Shown in pieces: positions 50,244 through 58,818 of a DNA stretch of 64,000 nucleotides. Source of the stretch: Phycisphaerales bacterium (GTDB lineage Bacteria > Planctomycetota > Phycisphaerae > Phycisphaerales > UBA1924); contig CAJPFG010000023.1 of NCBI GenBank assembly GCA_905339235.1, forward strand, positions 25,621-89,620, given 5' to 3'. A program made the translations under genes and the position numbers. The notes under the pieces are model-generated. The model searched no databases. It was given only the letters and a program-made list of their open reading frames with translations, and was not told where the DNA came from. How positions within the stretch are numbered: position 1 is the stretch's first letter; every line of letters starts with the position of its first letter.

Positions 50244-51832
50244 GGCACGTGCCGGCATTCATCATCCTGGTGCTCCTCACACGCGCGGTGCTGGGACAGG
50301 CGCCGCTGTCGGCGGGGAGTCTGGTGGAGCGGACCGGCGCGAGGCGAGTGTCCGGCGAGAGCCACGCGTGGTACATCGTGACGGACACGCAGATCGGCCG
50401 ATCAGTGGTGTATCACCTGCCGCCGAGGCGGGGCGGCTCGGAGGCCGTCGAAGGCTCGATCCGATTCGCGAACGATCTGCTGGAAGCGCCCGCGGCGGTG
50501 GGCGCGCGTGGCGACACGTTGTATCTGCTGTTCGAGTCCATGCGGCCGGGACCGGCGTTCGCGGGAAGCGTGGAACGAAGCCCGCGCCGAATGCTGGCGA
50601 TGCGGGTCGTGGAATCCACGCCGGGGCGGTGGGACACGATGCCCGTGGACCGGCTGGAAGTGTGTCCGCCGCTGCCGGGCGTGGGCGAGTTGGTCGGCTT
50701 GGCGGGGTCGGATGCGGGGCTGTTCGGGGCGCTGGCCGAGCCAACTGGCACCACGGTCTACGTCCTTGGCGAGAACGCGTGGACCGCATTTCCCGGACCG
50801 CAGCCGTGGCCTCGGGATGCGAAGATGTTCGGGGTTCCGGGGGGCGTGGGGGTGCTGATCCGCGAATCCACGAGAGCGAGGCTCGGAATTGCCGAGGTTG
50901 ATCGCGGCACCCGAGAACTGGCCTGGACCTGGACCGAGTTGCAGGGCCGAGAGCGGGAAATCGCGATGCGCGACGGGGCCTGCGCCGTTGCATGCGAGAA
51001 GTCGGTTCTGATCGGGTCGGCGGATGGGGAGGGAACGTTCGCGATTGTGGCTTCGGCGCTTCCGCCGGGTCCGTCGTCGTGGCGGGAGATCGGCGTGGTT
51101 ACCGGTGTTCCGCGCTACGCGGCAATGACCGCGCTGGACACCGATGGGCGGATCGTGGTGCTGTGGACCGACCTGGCGGCGGGAAAACCGGCGGGATATC
51201 GCACAACCCAGGTGCGGGAGTTTTCCGTCGGAACCGGGCGATTGCTCTACGCGGGGGAGGCCAGGATCACCAGCCCGGTGACGCGGGCGGACTATCTGCT
51301 CCTGGCGATCTCGATGGTGTGGATCGTGGGGAGCATCGCGATCGGGGTCTGGAATCCGCGCGAAGGGGCGGTCGTCCTGCCGGAGGAAACGAGCCTTGCG
51401 GAACCGCCCCGGCGGGGGATCGCGTCGTTGATTGACCTTGCGATCGCGATGTCGGTCGCGGCGATGGTGCGAGGAGCGCCGACGTCGGAGGCGTTGACGG
51501 TGATGTGGTGGGTGACGCCGGAGGGGTTGTTGTCCCTGGTGTGGGCGCTGGGCGGGCTTGCGATCGGGGGCGCGATCCTGGAGGCGGTCGCGGGACGGAC
51601 CGTGGGCAAGATGTTGACCGGCTGCCGGGTGGTGAGTGTTATCCCCCCGGATCGGCGGCCGAGCCATCGTGTGAGGATCGGACAGGCCCTGGTGCGCAAT
51701 GTGGTCAAGTGGGGCCTGCCGCCGATTGGAATGATGGCGCTGTTCGATCCGAGCGGGCGTCCCCGAGCGGACCAGATTGCCAGGACGGCGGTGGTGGTGC
51801 GAATCGAGCCGGAAGTCGAGGACGAAGAGTGA
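50240..51832 (+). CDS. RDD family membrane protein with extracytoplasmic domain
   Basis: 530 residues from TTG 50240, which overlaps the lipoprotein stop and has an AGAGGA site. Signal peptide (FIILVLLTRAVLG). About 20-350 is a soluble beta-propeller-like region without SPDG motifs. Then membrane helices (LLAISMVWIVGSIAIGVW and IASLIDLAIAMSVAAMV) and an RDD domain at the end: LEAVAGRTVGKMLTGCRVVS and GQALVRNVVKWGLPPIGMM. RDD domains are short three-helix units of unclear, possibly transport, function. The long extracytoplasmic part is unusual for the family. It lies in the overlapping operon upstream of the flagellar genes. Confidence 0.8.
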   Translation: MRHVPAFIILVLLTRAVLGQAPLSAGSLVERTGARRVSGESHAWYIVTDTQIGRSVVYHLPPRRGGSEAVEGSIRFANDLLEAPAAVGARGDTLYLLFESMRPGPAFAGSVERSPRRMLAMRVVESTPGRWDTMPVDRLEVCPPLPGVGELVGLAGSDAGLFGALAEPTGTTVYVLGENAWTAFPGPQPWPRDAKMFGVPGGVGVLIRESTRARLGIAEVDRGTRELAWTWTELQGREREIAMRDGACAVACEKSVLIGSADGEGTFAIVASALPPGPSSWREIGVVTGVPRYAAMTALDTDGRIVVLWTDLAAGKPAGYRTTQVREFSVGTGRLLYAGEARITSPVTRADYLLLAISMVWIVGSIAIGVWNPREGAVVLPEETSLAEPPRRGIASLIDLAIAMSVAAMVRGAPTSEALTVMWWVTPEGLLSLVWALGGLAIGGAILEAVAGRTVGKMLTGCRVVSVIPPDRRPSHRVRIGQALVRNVVKWGLPPIGMMALFDPSGRPRADQIARTAVVVRIEPEVEDEE

Positions 51833-51935
51833 CGTTTTTTGCGCGATCGGGTCAACGGCGTTGAACCCGACAGCCATTTCCATCCGATAACTGACCCGGG
51901 ACCGCGCCAAGACTGCGTGCCCCTGGAGTTATGGA

Positions 51936-54422
51936 TTGACGGCGACGACGGCACAGCCAGGCGCGCAACGCGATGAGACGGCTGGTCTTATGGACACGGC
52001 GCGGCCGCGTTGGCGGGACACGTGGCAGATTCCGATTCTGGTGGTCGCTCTGATGACTCTGATCGCCGGGGTGGTGGCGGCGGTGATCACCGCGCCCAAG
52101 CCCGATGTCCGAGCGGACCTGGCAATCGCGCAACAACTGGTCGATACCGCGAAATACGGCGAGGCGCTCGACCATCTGAACAAGACGGTCCTTCCCGGAC
52201 TTTCAAGCAAGGCCTTCTCTCCCGACGACCGCCGGACGTTTCATCTGCTCCGAGCGCGCTCGCTGTACCTTGGGCAGAGGCAGTTGGGGATTAACCGAGC
52301 CGAAAACAACGAGAGCATCCGTGCCGAGTTTGTCGCGGCGGAGCATCTCAACGCGAAACTTGAGCCCGAGGATGCATGTTTTCTGGCCGGGACGCTGATT
52401 TCGTTAGGTGACCTCGACGCCGCCGCCGCCCGGGCGGAGCGGCTGCCGGATTCCGAGCGTGGCCGGCGCATCGAACTGATCAAGCGGATGGTCGACCTCT
52501 CGTTGCATGCGGAGCGCCCGGACCTGGCTCGGGCCCTGGACCTGGTGACGGTGCTCGCGGCCGATGCGGAACTCTCGCGGGAAGACCGGGCCTGGACGCT
52601 GGCCCGCCAGGGAGAGTTGCTCATCGCGCAGGGATACGCCGAAGAGGCGATCACGAAAATTCTTCGCGCCCTGCCGCGGCTGGACGGCACGGAGCACGCG
52701 GCCGAGGGCGAACTGCGACTGACGCTTGCCAAGGCGTACCTCGGTACGGAGAGCATCAACGAGGCGCGGGCGCAACTCGACATCGCCGCGGAGAAACTCG
52801 GGCCCGAGCACACGCTCACGCCGCAGGCCACGCTGCTTCAGGCCGAGATTGATCACCAGATCGGCGAGTTGGCTTCGGCGAGAGAGCGGTACACGGCGGT
52901 GCTGGAGCGATCGACGTTCACGCAGGGGCACTCGGCGGCGCTCCTGGGGCTGGCGGAGGTTGAGTCGCAGATCAGCACGGCGCAGTCGTCGGGCCCGCCC
53001 GAAGAATCGCTGGAGCGGTATTCGCAACTCGTAGATAGGGTGCTCGCGGGGTCCACGTCGAGCGAGGTGCCCCGGGAGCGGGTCGGGGCGAGCCTGATGT
53101 CGCGGTTCCGCGAGCAGTTTGAGAAGGGAGACCTGGGGTCGGCGCTGCGATACGCGACGCTGGCGGAGCGGCTCTTCGGGATCGACCTTGCGCCGGCGGA
53201 CGTTCTGCTTGCGATTGCTGAAACCAAGAAGAGGCAGGCGGAGGAGTTGCTCTCGCACGCCGCGGAAGGGGGCGCCCTCAGCCTTGCGCAGGCCGATCCG
53301 GCGACGCAGAAGGAGGCGAGAGAGTGCCTCGTGGAGTCGGGAAGGTATTTCCGGCACCACGCGTCGCGCGTGGTTCGAGAGGACAGCGCCGCGTACGCGG
53401 AGAGCCTGTGGCACGCGGCGGATGCCTTCGATCGTGCGGGGAACCTTGAGGCCTCGGTGCAGGCGTTCCACCAGTTTACGACCGACATGCCGGGGGACAA
53501 GCGCCGGCCGGAGGCCGCGTTCCGACTGGCGCGCGGGTACCAGGCTCGCGGCGACCTGGAACTCGCGGCGAAGACCTACCAGGCGCTGATCGACGGCCGG
53601 GGCGGGGCGGAAGGAACAGGATCCTGGGGAGATCGCGCGGTGGTGCCGCTGGCGCAGTCGCTGCTGGCGGACGCGGACACGAGCAACGACACCCACGCCG
53701 AGCAACTGCTGGCGCAGGCGCTGGCGGGAGAGTTCGGCGGGCCGGGAACCGAGACCTTCCGCCTGGCGACGCGAGAACTGGGTGAGCACCTCTTCCGCAC
53801 CGGGCGCTACGCGCCGGCGGTCGAGCGATTCGAGCAGTATCTGGCGCTGGCGCAGTCGGACGATGCCGAGGAAGCGCTGCTGGTTCGGTATCGGCTCGCG
53901 GACGCGTACCGGCGCTCCGCGGCGGAGATCGCCCGGGCGCTGGAATCCGGGATGCCCGACGGAACCAAGCGGACGCTGGAGCAGGACCGACGGACGCGGC
54001 TGGGAAAGGCCGCGGCCATGTACGAGCAGGTCCGTGGCGCCTACGAGGCGATGGAGCACCGCTCGGCGGTGGAGGACCTGGCCCTGCGCAACGCGTACTT
54101 CTTCAAGGCGGACTGCGCGTTCGACCTGAAGGACTTCGATGCCGCGATCCGGCACTACGACGCGGCCCGGGAGCGGTACGCGAAGGAGCCCGCCGCGCTC
54201 ATGGCCCTCACGCAGATCGTGAGCGCGCTGGTGGCCCAGGGCCACATGGAGAAGGCCCGCGCGGCGAACGACGCCGCGAAGCGGTTCTACGCCTCGCTGC
54301 CGGACAGCGCCTGGGACGACCCGACGCTTCCGATGTCGAAGGCGGATTGGGAGCGATGGCTGAGCGCGCAGGATCGCCTGGCGGGTGTGGGGTCAGCGCG
54401 CGAGGAGGATTCTCCGCGGTAG
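51936..54422 (+). CDS. Membrane-anchored TPR protein
   Basis: 828 residues from TTG 51936 with GGAG eight bases upstream; a nearby ATG at 51931 stops after two codons. One membrane helix lies at about 32-52 (PILVVALMTLIAGVVAAVI), then a long extracytoplasmic helical array of TPR repeats: EAITKILRALPRLDGTEHAA, LASARERYTAVLERSTFTQG, GNLEASVQAFHQFTTDMPGD, GDLELAAKTYQALIDG, GRYAPAVERFEQYLALAQSD and FDAAIRHYDAARERYAKEP. It has no enzymatic domain; it is likely a scaffold or assembly factor. It comes directly before the FlgN-like gene, so a link to flagellar assembly or to the preceding envelope genes is possible. Confidence 0.85.
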   Translation: MTATTAQPGAQRDETAGLMDTARPRWRDTWQIPILVVALMTLIAGVVAAVITAPKPDVRADLAIAQQLVDTAKYGEALDHLNKTVLPGLSSKAFSPDDRRTFHLLRARSLYLGQRQLGINRAENNESIRAEFVAAEHLNAKLEPEDACFLAGTLISLGDLDAAAARAERLPDSERGRRIELIKRMVDLSLHAERPDLARALDLVTVLAADAELSREDRAWTLARQGELLIAQGYAEEAITKILRALPRLDGTEHAAEGELRLTLAKAYLGTESINEARAQLDIAAEKLGPEHTLTPQATLLQAEIDHQIGELASARERYTAVLERSTFTQGHSAALLGLAEVESQISTAQSSGPPEESLERYSQLVDRVLAGSTSSEVPRERVGASLMSRFREQFEKGDLGSALRYATLAERLFGIDLAPADVLLAIAETKKRQAEELLSHAAEGGALSLAQADPATQKEARECLVESGRYFRHHASRVVREDSAAYAESLWHAADAFDRAGNLEASVQAFHQFTTDMPGDKRRPEAAFRLARGYQARGDLELAAKTYQALIDGRGGAEGTGSWGDRAVVPLAQSLLADADTSNDTHAEQLLAQALAGEFGGPGTETFRLATRELGEHLFRTGRYAPAVERFEQYLALAQSDDAEEALLVRYRLADAYRRSAAEIARALESGMPDGTKRTLEQDRRTRLGKAAAMYEQVRGAYEAMEHRSAVEDLALRNAYFFKADCAFDLKDFDAAIRHYDAARERYAKEPAALMALTQIVSALVAQGHMEKARAANDAAKRFYASLPDSAWDDPTLPMSKADWERWLSAQDRLAGVGSAREEDSPR

Positions 54423-54460
54423 GTAACGGGTGCGGCGGGGATCGCCGCGGGAGGTCATGG

Positions 54461-54940
54461 ATGACCGATCGACTGCCACATACACCATCACATCCCGGCG
54501 GAGACGCGGCGCTTGCCCGTCTGGTGGCGCGGCTGGACGAGCAGAAGTTGCTGCTGGGGGAACTGCGCCGCCTGGGCCTGTCGCAGCGGGCGCTGGTCGA
54601 GCGGTCCGACGCGGTTGGATTGCTGGCGCTCCTCGCCGAGCGGCAGGGGCTGATCGAACGGCTCGCACGGGCCGCGGAGGCCGGAAGACGCGAGCACGAA
54701 GCGTGGGGTGCAACGCGGCCTTCAGGCGAAGGGAGACGTGACATACAGCGACGCATCGACGAGTTGGGCTTGCTTCACGACGAGATCGGCCGCAACGACC
54801 AGCATGATCAGGCCTCGATGCAGCGCAGCCACGGCCAGATGGCGATGGAACTCTCCGGGCTGTCCCACGGCCGGCGCGCGTTGAACGCCTACGCGCCGGA
54901 GGGCGCGGAGCGAGCGAGATACCAGGACACAAAGGGATAA
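54461..54940 (+). CDS. FlgN-like flagellar chaperone
   Basis: 159 residues from ATG 54461 with GGGAGG six bases upstream. It is an all-helical coiled-coil protein: LARLVARLDEQKLLLGELRR, LLALLAERQGLIERLARAAE, then IDELGLLHDEIGRNDQHDQA. The C-terminal end is LNAYAPEGAERARYQDTKG; FlgN-type proteins end in a similar Y...fxDxKG tail. FlgN binds the hook-associated proteins FlgK and FlgL before export. The call rests on shape, tail and position before the flagellar regulators and basal-body genes, not on strong sequence identity. Confidence 0.6.
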   Translation: MTDRLPHTPSHPGGDAALARLVARLDEQKLLLGELRRLGLSQRALVERSDAVGLLALLAERQGLIERLARAAEAGRREHEAWGATRPSGEGRRDIQRRIDELGLLHDEIGRNDQHDQASMQRSHGQMAMELSGLSHGRRALNAYAPEGAERARYQDTKG

Positions 54941-54943
54941 CCG

Positions 54944-55891
54944 TTGACCGCCGCCCCCGCCCAGCACCGGATGCTTTCGGCCGACGATCTCGCCGGGCTG
55001 ATGGCGTCGTTCAACGAGGTCACGGCCAAACTCCAGACCTCGCACGATGCGCTTCGCTCCGAGGTTGCGAGACTGACCTCCGAGTTGAGCGAAGCGAACG
55101 CGCAGTTGGAACGTTCCCGCCGGCTGGCGGCGCTGGGGGAAATGGCCGCGGGAATCGCCCACGAGGTGCGCAATCCTCTCGGGTCCATCCGCCTGTACGC
55201 GAAGATGCTGGAAGAGGACCTGCCCTCCGCGGGCACCGAGCACCAGACGGCGGTGAAGATCGGGCGGGCGGTGCGGGCGGTGGAGGGGATTGTGGGCGAC
55301 GTGCTGTCGTTCGCGAGGGAGTTCCGGCTGAGATCGGCGCCCGTGGAGGTGCCGGAGTTGTTCGATCGTGTGGTGGAGTTGTGCGGGAATGACAGCGCGG
55401 CGTGGCGTCGCGTGGAGATCGTGCGGCGCGACCGTAGCGAGGGGGCGTGCCCTGTGGTGGTAGGCGATCCGCCGCTGCTCCAGCAGGCGCTGGTCAACGT
55501 GGTGCGTAACGCGGTGGAGGCCATGGCCGAGGCTCCCTGCCCGCGGCACGTGCTCACGCTGGACGCCCGGGAGCGGCGGGTCTCGGATTCGCGCGGGCGT
55601 GGCTCGCCGCACGCCGTGCTGAGCGTGCGGGACACGGGGCCGGGCGTCGCGCCGGATGTAGTGGCGAGGATGTTCAATCCGTTCTTCACCACGCGCGGCA
55701 CGGGCACGGGGCTGGGGCTGGCGATCGTGCACCGCATCGTGGATGCGCATGTCGGGCGCGTGGTGGTGAGAAACAACAGCGAATCCGGCGAGGGGCCGGG
55801 CGCGTGCATCGAACTGGTGCTCCCGCTGCGCGGCGCACCGGAATCGTCAATGGCGGTTGAAGCATCGACTGCTTCGGAGGCTTCGTCATGA
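54944..55891 (+). CDS. Sensor histidine kinase, FlrB-like
   Basis: 315 residues from TTG 54944, three bases after the FlgN-like stop (an internal ATG at 54971 is possible). No membrane helix. A coiled-coil N-terminus (LRSEVARLTSELSEANAQLE) leads to the H box LGEMAAGIAHEVRNPLGSIR. Then GHKL ATPase boxes: LLQQALVNVVRNAVEAM (N), VRDTGPGVAP (G1), FNPFFTTRGTGTGLGLAI (F, G2). Cytoplasmic, PAS-less kinases of this kind phosphorylate NtrC-type flagellar activators (FlrB/FlgS). The regulator gene follows with an ATGA overlap. Confidence 0.9.
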   Translation: MTAAPAQHRMLSADDLAGLMASFNEVTAKLQTSHDALRSEVARLTSELSEANAQLERSRRLAALGEMAAGIAHEVRNPLGSIRLYAKMLEEDLPSAGTEHQTAVKIGRAVRAVEGIVGDVLSFAREFRLRSAPVEVPELFDRVVELCGNDSAAWRRVEIVRRDRSEGACPVVVGDPPLLQQALVNVVRNAVEAMAEAPCPRHVLTLDARERRVSDSRGRGSPHAVLSVRDTGPGVAPDVVARMFNPFFTTRGTGTGLGLAIVHRIVDAHVGRVVVRNNSESGEGPGACIELVLPLRGAPESSMAVEASTASEASS

Positions 55892-57318
55892 GAACCGTGC
55901 TGGTCGTGGACGACAAGGAAATGATGCGTGACAGCGTGGCCACCACGCTCCAGCGGGCGGGGTTCAACGTCGCGGTCGCGCCGGACGGTGCCGCCGCGGT
56001 TGACGCGGCCGCGCGGCAGCGCCCGGACGCGGTGATCACCGACATGCGGATGCCGGGGATGACCGGGATCGAACTCATCGAGCGGTTGCGGGAGGTTGAC
56101 GAGGAACTGCCCATCATCCTGATGACCGCGTTCGGGACGATCGAAACGGCGGTCAAAGCGATGAAACTCGGCGCGTTCGACTACCTGACCAAGCCGTTCG
56201 AAGGAGATGAACTGGTGATCTCGGTGAAGCGCGCGGTGGAGCATCGCCGCCTGGTGCAGGAAAACGCGCTGCTGAAAGCGGAAGGCAGGACCGGGCCGAC
56301 GCCCTCGGTCCCGGTACGGCAAGGGGTGGATCGGCTGATCGGCGACTCGCCGGAGATGGCCCGGCTGCGCGAACAGATCGCGATTGTCGCCGCGTCGCAG
56401 GGAACGGTGCTCATCACCGGCGAGAGCGGGGTGGGCAAGGAGGTGGTGGCCAAAGCGGTGCACGAGAACAGCCCGCGGGCCTTGGGGCCGTTCCTGGCGA
56501 TCAACTGTGCCGCGCTTTCGGAGTCGCTGCTGGAGAGCGAACTGTTCGGGCACGAGAAGGGCTCGTTCACGGGGGCAGAGCGGCTCCGCAAAGGGCGGTT
56601 CGAACTCGCGGACCGGGGCACGCTGCTGCTGGACGAAGTGAGCGAGGTCAAACCGCAGATTCAGGCAAAACTGCTGCGCGTGCTGCAGGAGCGGGCGTTC
56701 GAGCGGGTCGGTTCGAGCGTGACGATGGGGGTCGATGTCCGCGTGATCGCGACCAGCAACCGCGATCTGCCGGGATCGTGCGAGAAGGGTGATTTCCGCC
56801 AGGATCTGTACTTCCGCCTGAACGTGCTTCCGATCCACATCCCGCCGCTGCGTGAGCGAGCCGAGGACGTGCCGGCGCTGGCCTCGCACTTCGTACGGGA
56901 GATCGCGGAGCGCGAGGGGCGGCCGCCGGCGGCGATCGATCCGGGCGCGGCGGACCTGTTGCGGTCGTACCGCTGGCCGGGGAACGTGCGGGAACTGCAG
57001 AACATCTGCGAACGGGCGATGGTGCTCAGCGCGGTATCCCGGACTCCGGGGGTGATCTCGCGCGAACTGCTCGAGCCGTGGCTTAACGGCTCGCCCGCGA
57101 TGCTGACGCAGGTGGTGGAGGCCAAGCCGTCCGCGAGCGTGTCGGTTACGCCCGGGAAGACGCTCGAGGAGATCGAGCGGGAGGCCATCGTCCAGACCTT
57201 GGTTCGGTTCAGCGGCCATCGGCAGAAGACGGCCCATGCGCTGGCGATCGGGGTGCGCACGCTGGGCTTGAAACTCAAGAAATGGAAGCAGCAGGGGCTG
57301 GTGATGGAAACCCTGTGA
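55888..57318 (+). CDS. Sigma-54-dependent flagellar activator, FlrC-like
   Basis: 476 residues; ATG 55888 overlaps the kinase stop. Receiver domain with VLVVDDKEMMRDSV and Asp in AVITDMRMPGMTG, MTAFG, YLTKP. AAA+ domain: GESGVGKE (Walker A), GSFTGAERLRKGRF (GAFTGA variant GSFTGA), GTLLLDEVSE (Walker B), GDFRQDLYFRLN. C-terminal Fis-type HTH: FSGHRQKTAHALAIGVRTLG and LKLKKWKQQG. The GSFTGA loop keeps the residues needed for sigma-54 contact. A hairpin and a sigma-54 promoter follow, then flgB, so it most likely switches on the class of flagellar genes downstream. Confidence 0.92.
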   Translation: MRTVLVVDDKEMMRDSVATTLQRAGFNVAVAPDGAAAVDAAARQRPDAVITDMRMPGMTGIELIERLREVDEELPIILMTAFGTIETAVKAMKLGAFDYLTKPFEGDELVISVKRAVEHRRLVQENALLKAEGRTGPTPSVPVRQGVDRLIGDSPEMARLREQIAIVAASQGTVLITGESGVGKEVVAKAVHENSPRALGPFLAINCAALSESLLESELFGHEKGSFTGAERLRKGRFELADRGTLLLDEVSEVKPQIQAKLLRVLQERAFERVGSSVTMGVDVRVIATSNRDLPGSCEKGDFRQDLYFRLNVLPIHIPPLRERAEDVPALASHFVREIAEREGRPPAAIDPGAADLLRSYRWPGNVRELQNICERAMVLSAVSRTPGVISRELLEPWLNGSPAMLTQVVEAKPSASVSVTPGKTLEEIEREAIVQTLVRFSGHRQKTAHALAIGVRTLGLKLKKWKQQGLVMETL

Positions 57319-57331
57319 CTGTTTGTGCGCG

Positions 57332-57372
57332 GCCCGCCGCGCAGGGAGTGCGCGGCGGGCTCGATTGTTGCG
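57332..57372 (+). terminator. Hairpin terminator after the activator gene
   Basis: Perfect 11-bp stem GCCCGCCGCGC / GCGCGGCGGGC with a 7-base loop, 14 bases after the stop, followed by TCGATTGTTG (a weak T-rich run). It probably separates regulator and structural transcripts. Confidence 0.7.
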
Positions 57373-57392
57373 CAGTGTCGCGGAATCGGGCG

Positions 57393-57408
57393 TGGCGCGG
57401 GCTTTGCG
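57393..57408 (+). promoter_or_regulatory. Sigma-54 (-24/-12) promoter of the flgB operon
   Basis: TGGCGCG at 57393-57399, four bases, then TTGC at 57404-57407. It matches the sigma-54 consensus (TGGCACG N4 TTGC) with one mismatch and correct spacing. The expected start is near 57419, just before flgB (ATG 57426). The gene immediately upstream encodes a sigma-54 activator. Confidence 0.7.
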
Positions 57409-57425
57409 AGTTACCGGGGTAACGG

Positions 57426-57866
57426 ATGCTGCTGAGCGACCTTTCAAATGCGGGTTCACTTCCGACGCTCGGTGCGATGCTGAGCGTGACCGGGCAGCGT
57501 CAGCGGCTGCTTGCGCACAACATCGCCAACCTCGACACGCCGGACTTCCGGACACAGGACATCGACATCCCGGCCTTTCAGCGGGAACTGGCCCGGGCGT
57601 CGTCGAAGCGTCGGGAGGCCGCGGGCGGCCTGTATGGCGATCTGCCGTTCGAGGGAACGCGCGAGGTGGCGCCCGACGGGCGTGGCGGGCTGGTTGTCAA
57701 GCCCCGGACACCGTCGGGAAACATCCTGTATCACGACCGGAACAACCGCGACATCGAGCGATTGATGCAGGACAACGCGGAAAACCTGATGGCGTTTCGC
57801 CTGACCACCGACCTGATCCGCCGCGAGAACGAACTGCTCCGCACGGCCATTTCGCAGCGGGTTTGA
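57426..57866 (+). CDS. flgB: Flagellar basal-body rod protein FlgB
   Basis: Proximal rod subunit of the flagellar basal body. 146 residues from ATG 57426. Rod-protein N-terminal motif LLAHNIANLDTPDFRTQDID with FQREL, and the C-terminal helix LMQDNAENLMAFRLTTDLIR that ends in ELLRTAISQRV. The length matches FlgB. It is the first gene of the basal-body run behind a sigma-54-type promoter. No oddities. Confidence 0.93.
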   Translation: MLLSDLSNAGSLPTLGAMLSVTGQRQRLLAHNIANLDTPDFRTQDIDIPAFQRELARASSKRREAAGGLYGDLPFEGTREVAPDGRGGLVVKPRTPSGNILYHDRNNRDIERLMQDNAENLMAFRLTTDLIRRENELLRTAISQRV

Positions 57867-57888
57867 GCCCGTTGCCTGAGGGGTTTGC

Positions 57889-58308
57889 ATGTACGGAATG
57901 CTCGATATTTCCACCAGCGGCATGATCGCCCAGCGAGAGCGGATGACGGCCATCGCGGCCAATCTGGCGAACCGCTCCTCCCTCGAACCCGACGGCACGC
58001 CCTACCGGGCGCGGCAGGCGTTCTTCGCGGCAGGGGATCCCCGTTCCCGAACCCCGCACGGCCGGAAGATGGGCGTGCACATCGATCGCGTGGAAGTCGA
58101 TCAGTCGCCCTTCAATCTGCGATGGGACCCCAGCGACCCGCGAGCGATGAAGACCGGACCCCAGAAGGGGTACGTGCAGGAATCAAACGTGAATCCGATC
58201 GTCGAGCAGGTCAACGCCATCCAGGCCTCGCGGGCGTACGAAGCGAACGTGGTCGCGGCGGAAGCGACGAAATCGATGATGGCCCAGGCTTTGCGGTTGA
58301 TCGCCTGA
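57889..58308 (+). CDS. flgC: Flagellar basal-body rod protein FlgC
   Basis: Proximal rod subunit that partners with FlgB. 139 residues from ATG 57889. It starts with the rod motif MLDISTSGMIAQRERMTAIA and ANLAN, has the mid-domain YRARQAFFAAGD and VHIDRVEVDQSP, and ends with the FlgC signature GYVQESNVNPIVEQVNAIQA plus RAYEANVVAAEATKSM. The NANLxN motif is slightly changed (ANLANRSSLEPDG). It is 22 bases after flgB. Confidence 0.93.
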   Translation: MYGMLDISTSGMIAQRERMTAIAANLANRSSLEPDGTPYRARQAFFAAGDPRSRTPHGRKMGVHIDRVEVDQSPFNLRWDPSDPRAMKTGPQKGYVQESNVNPIVEQVNAIQASRAYEANVVAAEATKSMMAQALRLIA

Positions 58309-58341
58309 TCGAGTGAGGAGTAGCCTCGGGAGAGCAACGTC

Positions 58342-58671
58342 ATGTCCGATCCACTGGGATTCATTCAGGGCGGCGGGATCAATCGGGCGGGGTTCATTCC
58401 GCCTCGTCCGGGCGGTTTCCCCGGCGGGCAGGCGGAACAGGCCGCGGACGGGAAGTCGTTCAAGGACACGCTGCTCGAGACGCTCGACGAGGCGAATCGG
58501 CTGCAGCAGGAAGCGACTCGGGCGGTGGAGGAGTTGCAGACCGGTCAGCGGCAGGACGTGGAAAACGTGCTTCTGGCGACGACGAAGGCCGACAACGCGT
58601 TCCGCATGCTGCAATCGCTGCGGAATCGCATGATGGAGGCCTACGACGAGATCAAGCAGATGCGCACGTAA
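58342..58671 (+). CDS. fliE: Flagellar hook-basal body protein FliE
   Basis: Adapter between the MS ring and the rod. 109 residues from ATG 58342. The N-terminal 35 residues are Gly/Pro-rich and variable. The rest is the FliE helical core: SFKDTLLETLDEANRLQQEA, LQTGQRQDVENVLLATTKAD, NAFRMLQSLRNRMMEAYDEI ending KQMRT. This is typical length and position between flgC and fliF. Confidence 0.92.
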   Translation: MSDPLGFIQGGGINRAGFIPPRPGGFPGGQAEQAADGKSFKDTLLETLDEANRLQQEATRAVEELQTGQRQDVENVLLATTKADNAFRMLQSLRNRMMEAYDEIKQMRT

Positions 58672-58818
58672 GCGAGCGGGTTCTCGGACCTGCCGAAACG
58701 TGATTCAAGGTGGGTCACTCCCTCCGCCGAACATAGGGGCGTGCGGAGACTGCGCCATGGCGCAGAAACCGCGCCGACGCGAGGATCGCGTCGAATCCGG
58801 GAACGGAGGCCCACGCTC

